Source of the DNA: Gambelia wislizenii
Lineage: Eukaryota; Chordata; Lepidosauria; Squamata; Crotaphytidae
Assembly: GCA_030847615.1 (NCBI GenBank)
Contig: JAUMIR010000002.1
Coordinates: forward strand, 194,725,809-194,789,808
Direction: 5' to 3'
DNA: 64,000 bases
Shown: positions 23,590 to 36,104 of the stretch, in pieces
Numbering within the stretch: position 1 is the stretch's first letter
How the letters are laid out: the number at the start of each line of letters is the position of its first letter
Program-made: the position numbers and the translations under genes
The notes under the pieces: model-generated
Seen by the model: only the letters and a program-made list of their open reading frames with translations
Databases searched by the model: none
What the model was told of the DNA's origin: nothing

Positions 23590-24030
23590 ACTGGGTTGGT
23601 CAACTTGTGACCATCCACATGTAGCTGGACTGCAGCTCCCAGTGTTTCTCTCCATTGGCTATGCTGACTAGGGCTGATGGAAGTTGCACTCCCACACCAA
23701 CAACATATTCCCATCCCTGCTCTAAACTTTAGGGCAGGGCTGAGCTGGGAAATCTTTGGCCTCCCAGATGTTTTGGACCATATCTTTACCATTGGCCAAG
23801 CTGGGCTAGGGCTTCTGGTAAGTGAGGTCCAAAACATTAGAAGGCCCAAAGTTTCTGCATCCTCCTTTGGGGAAAGCATAGGTAATGGTCCTCCAGACAT
23901 CATTGGACTGCAAATCTCCTCATCACTAGCCACTAGTAGTTGGAATAGCCAGTGGTGAACAATAGTAGCCATTACAGTCCAGCAACATCTAGAGGGCCAC
24001 CAGTTGCCCCCCTCTACCAGGAGCATTGGG
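23590..24030. repeat. cluster of three short palindromic repeats
   Basis: Three tandemly placed copies lie at about 23600-23715, 23735-23860 and 23885-24010. Each carries a version of 'TGGACTGCAGCTCCCAGTG ... GGGCTGATGGAAGTTGC'. The 208-codon - strand open frame over this cluster is a by-product. Confidence 0.55.
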
Positions 24031-25922
24031 CTTGCACACACTACACACCAGTGGTAATGTACACACCATGAGGAAACAGGTGCCTTTTTCAAGCAGGTTT
24101 TTGCACAAGTGATGTTTGTGACAACTGCACCTATCAGGGTGTGGCTTGAGGGAGCTGGAATTGATGGGATTGTTCTCCTGGCAGGGCTGAATGTGAAAGG
24201 GACAGGCTGCACCTGTGGGTTCAGGTCACTGGTAGCCTCACTCTCCCCAACCCGTCCTTCCTTTCATGGGCATGTCCTGGCCTGCCAGCCTTCATTGTAT
24301 CACATATTCTCCTCAGCTGAGAAGCACGTCAGCCAGTAACGGCTGGGTGCCATGGGTGTTGTTTATATTTGTTTACCTCTTTGGCTTCCCTTAAGGTACG
24401 TGCAAGGATAGAGGCTTAAGTAATTATAGAGCAGAAGATGGAGTAAAGAATTCCTTGGGGCAGGTCACCCTGCAAGGGAGAGAGAGAGAGAGAGAACAGT
24501 TACTTTCAAACATGCCAGCAATGAACACAATAGAGTGGCAAAATCTCACCTGGTCATCCACTCTCATACCACCTTGATCTTAGCCCTAGGCTTATCCCTA
24601 CGGTTAGATGGAAAGGAAGGTCAAATAATTTCAGTAAAGTTTCTCATTTGGACTACAGCTCCTGAATCCACTGGCCATGCAGTCTAGGGAGTTCAGCATA
24701 TAGTCTAAAAATATAACTTGTCCAGCCTCTGCTACCAACACAGAGTCCTTTGCCTGTTCAGTGTCCATACAAATGAAGCAAAGTAAGAAAGAGTATAGTG
24801 TTGTTGAAGGCTTGCAGTTTGGGAAAGCTGCAGCAGGGGAAGTGGGAGACAGATAAATACAGTGGATACCTAGGAAGGAGGAAGGTATCAAGAAATCAAT
24901 AATGGTGGTGGGTTTTTATTGTTCTACATTTTCCACAATGAAAACAACTTCCCAAAATTCTCCCATGTGCTATCCTGGTTAGGGCTGCCAAGAATTGCAG
25001 TCCTCCAACAACATCTAGAGGGCCATACAGTGGCCACTCTGTGCTAAAGGCAGAGGAGCAAGACTGACAGTTTGCTGGTCAGTTGGTAACCTCACAGGCT
25101 TCACACTACTTAGAAGATTTTAAGTTGCATGCTAAATCAGGCGTGGGAAACATACAGTCCTCTAGAAGTTGTTGGACTGAATCTTGCAGCAGCCCTAGAC
25201 AGTATATCCAATGGTGAAGATTGCTGGGAGCTGCAATCTGACATCACCTGGAGGGCCACATGACTCCCACCCTTGGCCTAGCCTAAGGACTTGGCCCTTG
25301 TTTGGGCAAGTCATGTCACCAGAGCAGATTTTGTTTAAGTTTTGGCTCCCTTCTTGAACTTGACAGGCCATCTACCTGGTTGTCTCAGGTTATGCTAACT
25401 GTCTCTGTACTTGCACTGTGGCATAGCCATATGCTGAACAATGCAAGAAGTTACATTCAAACAATATCTGGAGGTCCACACAGTTCCCACCCTTGGAGCA
25501 AATGAATTGTTGCCCACAAAAGTTAGTTCTGCCTTGACTATGCAGCAGAACCTCTGCTACAATCAATAAAGAACTCCTTTAGATTGGGGTGAGGAGAAGG
25601 TAGATGGCTGAGGGATTCTGTCTCCTTTTGTCTGACAATAATAGAAACATTAAAAAGTGCCACTCCAATAGGCTGCTGTGATGGAGAAAACTTATAGAAA
25701 AGACAGGAATGGATACACATTATTATTTGTTATTTAAACTGCTTAGAAGATTTCAGAGCCAATAAAACAAAAGATTTTATTGTACAACAAAAACCTTATA
25801 TAATATGTGCAATACACAAAATAGAATATTTATGGTAGCCATAAAACAGATGCTTAAGTTGGACTGGCAACAATAGTTTTCAACAAGCATCTAACAATAT
25901 AAATTGTTGGAGTATGTTGAGG
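24031..25922. other. unassigned stretch with (GA)n and palindromic repeats
   Basis: (GA)n lies at 24476-24495. Short palindromic repeats lie at about 24945-25035 and 25140-25275. No gene was seen. Confidence 0.45.
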
Positions 25923-26172
25923 TACAGTAGGACCCCCGTATCCACTGATTCAATTATCTATGGGACACAAAACAGCACACCTACAATAGAGTCTTCCTAG
26001 AAAATGTGTCCTCTCTAGCCATTTTCTAGGTCCTCCAAGGCAATTCTATGGTATTTTAAACCAGAAGTCCCATTATTTTCATTGGCATTTGCTATTATCC
26101 ATGGTTTCCGGTATTCATGGGCCCCCCCAGAACCAATCCCCAGTGGCTATGGGGGGAGGGTGTCCTACTGTA
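25923..26172. repeat. Tigger-like MITE
   Basis: It starts TACAGTAGGACCCCCGTATC and ends GGAGGGTGTCCTACTGTA. The interior CCTCTCTAGCCATTTTCTAG and TAGAGTCTTCCTAGAAAATG also occur, inverted, in 123-378. Confidence 0.85.
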
Positions 26173-26994
26173 TTTCATTCTTTAATTGTAAACATATGTC
26201 CTTTGGTCCTCACCCCGCCCCTCTCCAAACCACTATTTACATATAGTCTGGTAGATGTCAGGGTGCTAGTAAAAGCCATGCCAATATCAAGTAAATGTAG
26301 CAAAACCTGAAGTCTGTCCACCCCTGCTCCAGATATCCCTAGTCTGTCATTTATGAAGAACTGTTATGAGTACTATATGAATAATATAGTACTTTTCTAC
26401 GAACACACAGTGTCTGATTTAGCAGAATTGGAAATGAGTCATGTATCTCTTGCCTCCTGGGATTACTTCCTAACAGATGATTTCTCCAGAGCAGTGGGGT
26501 AGATTAAATCCCAGACTAGGGTAAAAAAGCAAGTCAGCCTTCCTCCTCTTGCTCAGATGTCATTTCCTTCTCATCCTTTGTTGAGTAACATTTCAAACCT
26601 TTCTAAATTGAGATACTTGCCCCAGTTGCTAGTCCCAATCCAGAATTTCCAAAGGGCCTATTTAAAACAGACAATACAGCCCCAGACTTTCCTCTTCATT
26701 CTTGTTGGCTGACTGCCTCACTTTAAATCACAGCCCTGTTTCACACAAAATTGAGAGATAACCTATGTGCTAACAGGGCTGTCACATGGCATTAGCCCTG
26801 AACTGTGATTGTGATCTAGATCAGTGCAGTTGGTCCATGGACAGTGGTGGGCCACAAGCCTTTTAGCTATCCATCTATCTAAGTTAGTAAGTAAGCAAAT
26901 ACTATTGTGCTGTTCTCATTAAAAAAAAAAAAAAAGGAAATAAATAATTCCAAGCCATAAATATGCCCTAAATTAGGGGGTGGGCAGATTTCAG
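26173..26994. other. unassigned stretch
   Basis: No gene or clear repeat was seen except an A-run near 26920. Confidence 0.35.
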
Positions 26995-27245
26995 GGTTGT
27001 TAAATGCCAGTACTGCAAGTCACCACGTTGCAAGTTCGATTCCAGAGGGCTCCAAGGTTCACTCAGCCTTCCATCCTTTCGTAGGTTGGTAAACTGAGTA
27101 CCCAGCTTGTGGGGGCAATTAGCTAACACACATTGGAAACTGCTTAATACAGTGTAGATGTGTAAATTGCTATTGCTTAAAAACAATTTGTAAGCCGCTC
27201 TGATAGCCTTGTGGCTGAAGAGCGGGGTATAAATAAATAAATAAA
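26995..27245 (+). repeat. tRNA-derived SINE with head and tail
   Basis: The head includes the B-box-like GTTGCAAGTTCGATTCC, followed by GTAAACTGAGTACCCAGCTT, GCTGAAGAGCGGGGTATAAA and an (ATAA)n tail. The A box is weak. Tail-only relatives are at 1572 and 33893. Confidence 0.75.
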
Positions 27246-28499
27246 TACAAAGTAAGATCTCCTTTCCTTTCCTTGTTTTACTAGAATCCCCAAATCTGGC
27301 AGCTGGAGACTTTGGCAAGAGACAAAAGCATGAGTTAAATAATTCTGAGTCCAGGAATTTTTTTTTTGAGTGGTGGAACTGAATGGAGTCCATAGCCCTG
27401 CCACACAAAAAAACTCTGTTACTACACTAAAGTTTCTTTATTTCAGGCAGACCTTGGAATGATAGGTTTGAAAATTAATTTGATAGCATTAAATGTTAGA
27501 AATTGAGAAATTAACTTATTACCACAAATACTGGTAATGGAAATCATTTAATTAGATATGTTATCATTAGTCAACTAGTTGTCTGAGGCATTGGTTTAGG
27601 GCACATCATGGGTTTTACAAAAATTTGCAAAGAATGGAGGTTGTAACTCTTGACCCTAACAATGTCATTTTGTTACTCCTTAAAGAGGTTCTCTTTTTCC
27701 TTTTAAAATTGCCTTCCTCCAACCATGACTTTTTCCCTCATGTGCTAGGTAAATGGTTGACTGACAAAACTCAGAAAGTGCTCCACCAATGGCTCCTCTT
27801 CATCCTGGAGAGAAGTGACTAGTGGGGGTGACTCAGGGTTCTGTCCTGGGTCTGGTGTTAGTTAACATCTTTACAAATTATTTGGGGCTTGTCTACACAG
27901 GTATGGGGGGGGGGAACGTACTTATATCGTACCAAGGGCTGGTAGAACACAAAATGTTCTTGAGGATTTGAATGGTGCCTGAGGGCTTAAATCCAATTTT
28001 TAAAAAAACTATCTTTTATACTGCACTTTCCTGGAGACACCAGTTTATTGTACGTGTGGCCATCTCCAAGTTGGAGTGTGGAGCTGTTACCCAAATCGCT
28101 TGTGGAATTCCCATGCAAATATCGAGTTTCTAATATGTTGGGGAAATTATAAGCAACTCAACTTTAGCAATGCGAAAGGGGGCAACAAGGGGATCTTTAC
28201 ACCTATTTTTACCTCTACTAGCTCTGAACTGACATACACACAAATGAAAAAAAAATTAACAATGATATTTAGTAAGGACTTAAAAATAATAACACCAAAC
28301 ACACACACATTCGTACGATAAAGCATACACCCAGGATCACTAGGAATGGAAGAAGAGAGGTTGGCAGAGGGATAGATAGGAAGTTTCTCAAGGGTTATAC
28401 GAGACCTGTCCTGAAGTCTGAAGTCTGAGTTCTCAAGGCAGACCGGCAGCATGGATGGATGAAGCAGAAATAGCTAACACAGAGAGATGTAATGTCCCC
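27246..28499. other. unassigned stretch, target of the L1 insertion
   Basis: No gene was recognised. TTGTCTACACAGGTATGGGG at about 27893 resembles the ends of the 6541-7348 class, but no partner end was found. Confidence 0.35.
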
Positions 28500-28517
28500 A
28501 GGAATGGACTCTGTGCG

Positions 28518-29278
28518 TAGGGGAAAATTTGGGACTTGGGCATCTTAAAAAATATGTCTGTAAGAATAAAAGAAAATTATTATAAATTGGTATGGAGATG
28601 GTACCTGACACCAGTAAGATTAAGTCAAATAGATCAAAATTATTCAATGTTATGTTGGAGGGGATGTCAAGAAAAAGGTACTTATGTCCACATGTGGTGG
28701 AGTTGTAAATATGTACAGAAATTTTGGCAAATGGTATTTAAAGAAATAAGAGAGCTAACAGGACAAGATTTAGAAATGTGTCCAGATATTGCATGATTAT
28801 CAATTTATGATCAGGTTAATTGTACCCAAGTTATTAAGGATTTGATTACAAATTTACTAACAGCAGCAAGATTAATGATTCCCAGAAATTGGAAGATTCA
28901 AGGAGATTATCAAATAGAGGAATGATATAGAGAAGTTTGGGATACTGTTATTAATTATAAATTAACATGCAGACTGAAAGTTTAAAAAGGATTATGGAAA
29001 AGTTGTAATTTTGATGAAATATGGAAGCCGTTTGTAGAATTTTTTAAAAAGAAATAAGGGGCATACACCTCCAAGACAATTATTGCAATTTTGGAAAATG
29101 GAATAAATAAATGGTAGATGGTCCTAGGGGTGGGGGTGGGGAGCACTTTGTAGGGGGGTAGAGAGTAATTAAATTAATGTCAATAATTTTTTAAAGATGA
29201 AAATTATGTATCATTTAATATAAACAAAATATTGCATTATGTTTGTTGTATGTTTTAAAGTTTAAAATAATATATATT
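28518..29278 (+). mobile_element. 5'-truncated L1 LINE with perfect 18-bp target site duplication
   Basis: The + strand encodes the C-terminal end of L1 ORF2 protein: YYKLVWRWYLTPVRL, then CWRGCQEKGTYVHMWWSC and FWQMVFKEIRELTG. These are the RWYLTP and CWRGC..G...H.WW.C motifs of the L1 C-terminal domain. A stop follows near 28796, with further remnants to about 29130 and an A-rich 3' end. AGGAATGGACTCTGTGCG occurs at 28500-28517 and again at 29279-29296, the expected direct repeat of L1 retrotransposition. Only about 760 bp inserted. Confidence 0.93.
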
Positions 29279-29433
29279 AGGAATGGACTCTGTGCGCCCT
29301 GGCTACACAGAGGGATGGAGTATTCCCAAGAAATGAATCTGTGAACACTTAGGCATGATTTTTGGTGAGTATTTATATCCAAAAAGGTGCCTTCAGGTGA
29401 TTGGATTTAGTGTGTCGAAACAATGGATTCTAG

Positions 29434-29762
29434 GGACTTTTTCGGATGTCTCAAATACACCGCAAGCAGCCTCGTCGCGTTGCAAGGCTGCTGTGCTGCA
29501 GGGCGTCACCTTTGGGCGGCGCTCTCCACGGCTGGTACTGTTGCGGTACCGCGGGGACATTTGAGCGTTATATTTCACCGGTTTTTAATCACGATCAACT
29601 GTCGTGCTTAAAAACTGGTGAAATATAACGCTCAAATGTCCCCGCGGTACCACAACAGTACCAGCAGGGGAGAACGTTGTCCGAAAGCGATGCCCTGCAG
29701 CGCAGCAGCAGCGCAACGCGACAAGGCTGCTTGTGGTGTATTTGAGACGTCCGAAAAAGTCC
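29434..29762. repeat. near-perfect 329-bp foldback element
   Basis: The left arm, starting GGACTTTTTCGGATGTCTCA, is mirrored by the right arm, ending TGAGACGTCCGAAAAAGTCC. The arms are about 150 bp and GC-rich, with only scattered mismatches. They meet at a small hairpin loop near 29598 (CACGATCAACTGTCGTG). TAG flanks both sides (29431-29433 and 29763-29765), a possible 3-bp target duplication. The two open frames on opposite strands share the peptide MKYNAQMSPRY because of the symmetry; neither is a gene. Confidence 0.9.
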
Positions 29763-30148
29763 TAGGTGTCTCTCAGAGATTGAACAATGGGTCTCAAGAA
29801 ACTCCTAGTTTTGAACAATGAGTTTCTGAAGATGTTAATGTGTTGCAACTACTCTTAATGTTTTGGTGATTAGTTTCACAAAGCTTGAGCTGCTTCCTTA
29901 ATGGCTGGGTCTGGGGACAAAGATAAGAGGATACCTTCAGACAAAGGATTACTCCAACCACCGATGATGGGATCAATTGTCTGTCACTAGGGTGTGTTCA
30001 GACAATGTTCTCTTGACCTCATTATGTTTCCTCACAGTTTGGAATTTGTTAGTAGTCGTTCTTTTGGGCTATACATGGCTTAGCACGTGACTGTGGGATC
30101 CTTACAGTGAGTTTCTGATATTTTACTGCTCTTCCCCATGGAAGACTA
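29763..30148. other. unassigned stretch
   Basis: No gene or clear repeat was seen. Confidence 0.35.
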
Positions 30149-30367
30149 TACAGTTGTCCCTTCATATTCACTGGGGTTTGGTTCCAGGAACCCCTGTGGA
30201 TACCAAAATCCATAAATACGCAAGTCCCATTATATGCAATGGGATAGCAAAACGGTGTCCCTTATATAAGATGGTGAAATCAAGGTTTGCTTTTTGGATT
30301 TTTATTTTTTAAATAATATTTTCAAGCCGTGAAAACTTAAATCCATGGATATGGAGGGACAACTGTA
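30149..30367. repeat. Tigger-like MITE
   Basis: It starts TACAGTTGTCCCTTCATATT and ends TGGAGGGACAACTGTA, bounded by TA. Confidence 0.85.
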
Positions 30368-30769
30368 GTAATATTCCAAATTATTAATGAGCCAATTTGG
30401 GGCTTCTTGTGGGTTGGGCTTATTAGGGGCACTAACAGAGCCAAGGGGTGGGGGTTTGGATCACCCAGTCATTCCCACCAGGACAGGCTACTTCCTCTGT
30501 TTGTATTTATGTTTTTGCTGGCATGTAGTTGCTATTATTTTTTGAAGGTGCATTTGTGTGGATACTTGTATATCATTATTAGCGCCCTCTGCCTATTTGC
30601 ATATTTGCATGCATGACTAGAAGAGGAAAAAAGCAGAGCGGTTAGGACCGCTCATGTGGGTGAAAATAATGCAAAATATAGGCGAAGTAGTAGATCATAG
30701 CAGGACTGCCCTTTCACACCGAAGTGAGCTCATCAAGGGAAAATGTGTGGGGTCACTGCAGACCAGGAA

Positions 30770-31580
30770 TGGGAGTGGGTAGTGAATACCCCAAAGAACA
30801 GGATCAGAATTCAAAATGACCTTGATAGGTTGGAGAGCTAGGCCAAAATGAAGACAATGAATTTCAGCTGGGATAAACATCTAGGCAAGAAAAATGAAAT
30901 GCACAAATATAGGGTGGATGACACCTGGCTTGAAAGCAGTACATTACATGTGAAAAGGATCTAGAGCTCTTAGTAGACCATAAGCTAAACATGAGTCAAT
31001 AGTGTGATGCAGCAAAAAAGGCAATGCAATTCTGGGCTGCATCAACAGGAGTATAATGTCCAAGTAGTAATAGTAGTAATAATGGTAGTAGTAGCAGCAG
31101 CAGTAGTAGTGCCACTCTCTTCTGCTATGGTCAGACTGGTATACTGTGTCCAGTTCTGGGCATCTCAGTTCAAGAAAAATATTGACAAGCTCAAACATGT
31201 CCGGGAGGGGGGCAACCAAGCCGATCAAAGGTCTGGAAGCCAAGCCCTGAGGAATGACTTAAGAGAGTTGGTATGTTTAGCTTTGGAGAATAGAAGTCTG
31301 AGTGGTAACATGACAGCCATCTTTAAATATCTGAAGGGATGTCATGTAGAAAATGGAGTGAGCTTGTTTTCTGCTGCTTCAGAGACTAGGACACCAACAA
31401 ATGGTTTCACATTACAAGCAAAGAGGAAGATCTTTTTCACTCTAAGAGCTGTTTGACTGTGGAATAGACTGCCTTAGAAGAAGGTGGACTCTCCTTCTTT
31501 GAAGGTCTTTAAACAGAGGTTGCTGCATGGCAGGGGGTTGACCCTTGTGGCCCCTTCCAACTCTTTGATTCCGTGACTAC
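30770..31580 (+). mobile_element. CR1 LINE 3' fragment
   Basis: The + strand reads VYCVQFWASQFKKNIDKL and [20 protein letters not shown], ending in the CR1 tail (CCAACTCTTTGATTCCGTGA). A (GTA/GCA)n tract at about 31060-31110 expands it. It is decayed by frameshifts. Confidence 0.8.
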
Positions 31581-32160
31581 TGTACAAAGACCATAATATG
31601 ATTGTTGCCCAGGAATGGTGGGAGTACAACTTGTTTGGTAATTGTGAGGTTGGGAAATGCTTTCCTAAAGTATAGGATCTCATCTTGCAGCTTCTTCAAT
31701 TAAGTTTGTCACTCATCTGCACCTCTCTTTTCTCTCTACCCCCACCATCATGTATACTATAGTCACTCTTCCAATACCTTGTTTCTTAAAAGTTAATAAG
31801 GAATGCTGCATTTCAGTTAGAGGATACAGATCCAACATAAGTGCTGTAACAAGCGCATAGCTGCAAAGATCAGTCAATGAATCAAGGGTGGAGAATTCTT
31901 AACCAAAAATATTGAGTGCCTCTGAGCATTTGCAGAATATTTTCCTGCACAACCATAACACTGCATCCTTACTGCCTCCTCACTCCCAATCAAGAAGTAT
32001 GGTCTGCAAAGATCAGTAGCACAGCATAGTATACGTTATGCGTGCAGGAGATAGGGATCCCAAATATAATCTGTGGCATCTTCAGTTTGAATGATCTGTT
32101 ATCTAACAAGCCCACTATTCTCTGCACCCATCTTACCTTATTTATATAAGTAAAAGGCAA
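31581..32160. other. unassigned stretch
   Basis: No gene or clear repeat was seen. Confidence 0.35.
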
Positions 32161-32164
32161 GGGG

Positions 32165-33290
32165 AGTAATAATAATAATAATAAAATTTATTTCTATCCT
32201 GCCCCTCTGCAATGCAATCGGTGTGGCTTACAATATAAAAACTCCATAATTACAGTACCCTAGCCCACCCCCCTTAAAATAATATTAAATTATAAAGGAT
32301 TAAAAACATGCAATAATTAAAAATATATTAAATTAGAAAAAAATTAAAACATATAATAAGAATAAAAAAATCCTATTGCAGTTCAGAGGGAAAGGACAGC
32401 CAAGTCTTGGGCCGGGATAGTTATTCAGGAAAGGCCTGCGGAAAAGATCCATCTTGACAGCTTTTTTAAAAACTGTCTAAGGTGGTAATAAGATGGATCT
32501 CGTCCGGCAGGCCGTTCCATAATCTGGGAGCGGCAGCAGAGAAGGCCCTTTGAGAGGTCACCGAAAGCCTTGTTTTCATAGGTTGTAACAGGTACCTCCC
32601 AGAGGACTGAAGTGCATGGGGAGGATCATATGGAAAGAGGCAGTCCCAGAGGTAAGTTGGACCTAAGCCATGTATGGCTTTAAAGGTCATAACCAACACC
32701 TTGTACTGTGCACGGAAAATAATAGGCAGCCAGTGGAGAGCTTTTAGCACAGGTGTTATGTGTTCTCTTCTGGAAACACCAGAAATCAACCTGGCTGCCA
32801 CGTTCTGAACTAGTTGAAGTTTCCGAGTCAAGCACAAGAGCAACTGTCCCCAAGCCTCACCCTCTGGGATCTGCCCGAGAGGAAGGAACGGAACCACTGC
32901 AAGGCAGTGCCTCCAATTCCTAACCCTCTCAGGCGATCCAAGAGGATGGAATGGTCTATTGTATTGAAGTCCATTGAGAGGTCCAAGAGCACCAACAGGG
33001 TCACACTACCCCTGTCGATACCCAAGCGGAGGTCGTCAGCCAGAGCAACCATGGCAGTCTCCACTCCATATCCCATCCTAAAGCCAGTTTGAAATGGATC
33101 TAGATAATTGGTTTCATCCAAGACAGCTTGGAGTTCAGAAGCGACCGCCCTCTCGATCACCTTGCTTAAAAAAGGCAGCAAGGAGACTGGTCTATAGTTG
33201 TTCCTATACAGGGGTCCAGGGAAGATGAAGGGGAGAAGGAGAAGGAACATATCATGCATGGAGGGTAAAATATAGAATAGTAACTAGACA
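32165..33290 (-). mobile_element. L2-like LINE fragment with reverse transcriptase remnant
   Basis: On the - strand, 33259 to 32828 reads NNYRPVSLLPFLSKVIERAV, FQTGFRMGYGVETAMVAL and LLVLLDLSMDFNTIDHSILL (reverse transcriptase palm motifs; the A-motif aspartates in LDLSMDFNTIDH are visible). Then 32897 to 32466 reads QNVAARLISGVSRREHITPV and AFSAAAPRLWNGLPDE, the C-terminal part. The 3' end at 32165 is an (AAT)n tract. The two frames do not join, so this is a truncated, dead copy in which the middle of the enzyme, including motif C, is deleted. Confidence 0.88.
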
Positions 33291-36104
33291 GGTTCCAGCA
33301 GAAGGGCAAATGGGAAATTAATCTTGCATAGGTTCTAGCAAAACAAGAGTGCTGTGGTGGCCATTTTAGCAGGAGCCAGAGGCTTCTTCCCATTCAAGTT
33401 TCAGCTTGAAATGGCAAGCGTCTGCTAGCTTTGGAGAAAAACTGGAAGGAAAAAAAACCCCTCTTCTTCATATTTATTTATTACTGAGCCTGGCACAGCA
33501 AGACAGAATGAGTTAACACACCTATGCAACCTGTACTATTCTGTGTGCCTGTCAATCTTGATCTGGCCAGTTACCTGGCAATGGGGGGGGGGAGGAGTTT
33601 AATCTGTGATTATATGTTTGCTTTGTTAATGAATCTACTAATTATCTTGATTAAATCTTGCAGCCATAATTATTTCATTTTGTAGCCAAAAAAGGACCCC
33701 AAAGGGAAGTATCAAATGACTGTGATTATTTTTATCCATCCTCCCGTACCATTGCAATAAGATCAAAGTGAATGCGCCAGCCAGAGAAGTCCCCATGTTG
33801 CTGCAAAATACAAGAACTTGGGGGGGGGGGTTTCGTTACACTGTTCTGATCTGAAGGCAATATCTGTCACAGACAACCCAGTATTGTAATTCAGATTAAC
33901 AAGTTGTAAACTGCTCTGAGAGCCTTTGTGGCTAAAGCACAGGTATAAATACTCCAAAGAAAATAAAGATAATAAAAATAAGTGGTCTTGCTCAATAAGC
34001 ACCCAAACAATTGTGCTGATATGCTGCTGAGCAAATACTCTTGCCCACGTCTCACTTCTTGTGGTGGTATCTCAATCTTCATCTTGGGAACCAAAGAAGA
34101 ACCGGCTGTTCATCCTAATAGATATTCATCAGGCGTGCCTCCTCTTGGCGCCCTGCAACAATATGGAGTACTCTTCAGCCTCTCCTTCGTGCCGCCTGGT
34201 CTAACAAGCTTGTTTGCATCACACAGTGAATGGAACGGATGGCTTGGCATACCACACTGGCAAATAACCTCTTCTCACATTCCCTCTGAAAACTATTTGA
34301 TGGGCCAAGCCATACACTTAAACAACGACCTATCAAATAAAATAACTTTTGGTTCCTGGACACTGTAGGGCAAGTTCCCTAGAGATATGAATATACCTCA
34401 TTATTGCTGTTGTTATATAGCAGCAGAGGCAATCACAGAAAACATTTCTGGAAGGGGGTGAGAAAAGCTGCACCAGCCAACATTTCTTCTGTTAGACTTC
34501 TATTGAAACTAAAGGAAGCCCATCCTCTTTTGGGTCAGCCCACTCTCAACATTCTGTCATGCTGTTTTGCATTTGCTTTGCAAACTGCACCAGTGCCATT
34601 GATCATTAGGCATGCTCAGCTTAAGTTAGTCATGATGTGTGTGCTCTCTCCTGGATGCCCCCAAATTAAAGATGCTTAAAAGGACATATTCTGAATCATC
34701 TGGCCTTTGAAGTCATCACAGGGAGTGCTGTGGGGCCTCTGGATCACTTGTTAGCATGCCCTACTACCCCTCCCTGCAAGATTTCATAACTGGTCATATT
34801 AGACACTTTTCAGGGTCACATTGGCTTAGGCAGACTGGAAGTCAGCTAAAGGTCATGATGATTTGAGATGTGTCTAGAAATATAATGGTGGGAAAGCCCA
34901 ATTTAGGATTAAGTGGAAAGCCCCCATAATGGGTTTATGCTAACAACCCAGTTGTTAAGGGGTAGATGCTAATTCTGTCTTCCAGACCTTGGTGTTTTCA
35001 ACAATCATTCAATCAAGCAATCAAATAACCAATCCTAACTCCATACCCAATGGAAATCTCTCCTCACAACCCCCTCTCATCCAACCTTACAAGGTTGTTG
35101 CAAGCCCATCAATGTTCTAACTCTCTACAATTAAAGCTATCAGTTGAGTTTCCATTCCTTTTGTCTGTTCTGTGGGAGAGCCAACCAAGCTTTGTTATTA
35201 CTAATTCGCCCCTCCAAGGCATGGAATAGGGTACCCGGCCACTCTCTCAGTGCACCACAGATCAGAACCTCCTGAGCCATCCTCAGATGCCTGTCTGAGT
35301 AGCTTTGCTGCTCTTTGAGACTGGTAACTTTCACCCTATCTTCTTGTACCTCTTTCTCTTGCTGTCCAACCTTTATGCCTTGCTCTGCTATAGCTTGGTA
35401 TGGTTCGTAAGAATGTGTATTGTGTATGTTAGCTTACCTTCTGTATTATTCCAATAAAATATGTTGTTTTACTTCAACTGGAGCCTCTTCTACAGTTAGT
35501 ACTGCTATACATAGGTGAAAAGATCCCCAAAGTTTCCCTCCTCTCGTAGGCTTCCTATTGAGCTAATAATTCCCCTAACTAGATTTTGGCATCATGGGTG
35601 GGACTCTAACATACACCCCACCTCTTAGGGTAACACACTGTAACCTGTGTACGTATATAAAGAAACTCTTGGCTACTTACATGGGGGCAAAGGGGAAGGC
35701 AAAGAGCAACACACACAGGTATGTCAGGGCTAGGGAACATGTCGCCCCCCAGATGATAGCAGACTGCAGTTCCCATAAGCCATAGCAGTAGATGAATTCA
35801 GGATGAGGGGAACTGCAGCCCTACAACAGTTGGCCATGTTCCCTCCTCCCTGACACAGAGGAGCAGGTGGTTAAGTAAGTGAGTGCCTGCTGCTGTTACT
35901 TCTCTTTTCTTCCGCAGTGGCTTAATTGCCTGCTCTTTCCTGGGCCAAAGGAAAAGCTGAAGGATGGGCCTGATGGTACAGAAAAGGAGGAGCAGAGTGG
36001 GATGTGTGTGTGTCTAACTGGCTGTCTGCTTGGGGAAGGGACTTGGCAGGCACTTGATCTGAGACAAAATCCTTTTTAATAACCAATCACTAAATCCCAT
36101 CTTA
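33291..36104. other. unassigned stretch with a SINE tail and one palindromic repeat
   Basis: A SINE 3' tail (TTGTAAACTGCTCTGAGAGC) lies at about 33893-33985. A short palindromic repeat lies at about 35730-35850. Elsewhere, including 33990-35700, no gene or named repeat could be supported. Confidence 0.4.

Noticed and set aside
23586..24212. 208-codon - strand open frame
   Set aside because: It overlaps three palindromic repeats and has no recognisable motif.
26995..27060. A functional tRNA gene
   Set aside because: A B-box-like segment is present, but the fold and A box are poor and it is followed by a SINE body and tail.
32466..33259. Two 143-codon - strand open frames as a retained reverse transcriptase gene
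   Set aside because: They are separate pieces of a truncated L2-like LINE with the middle missing.
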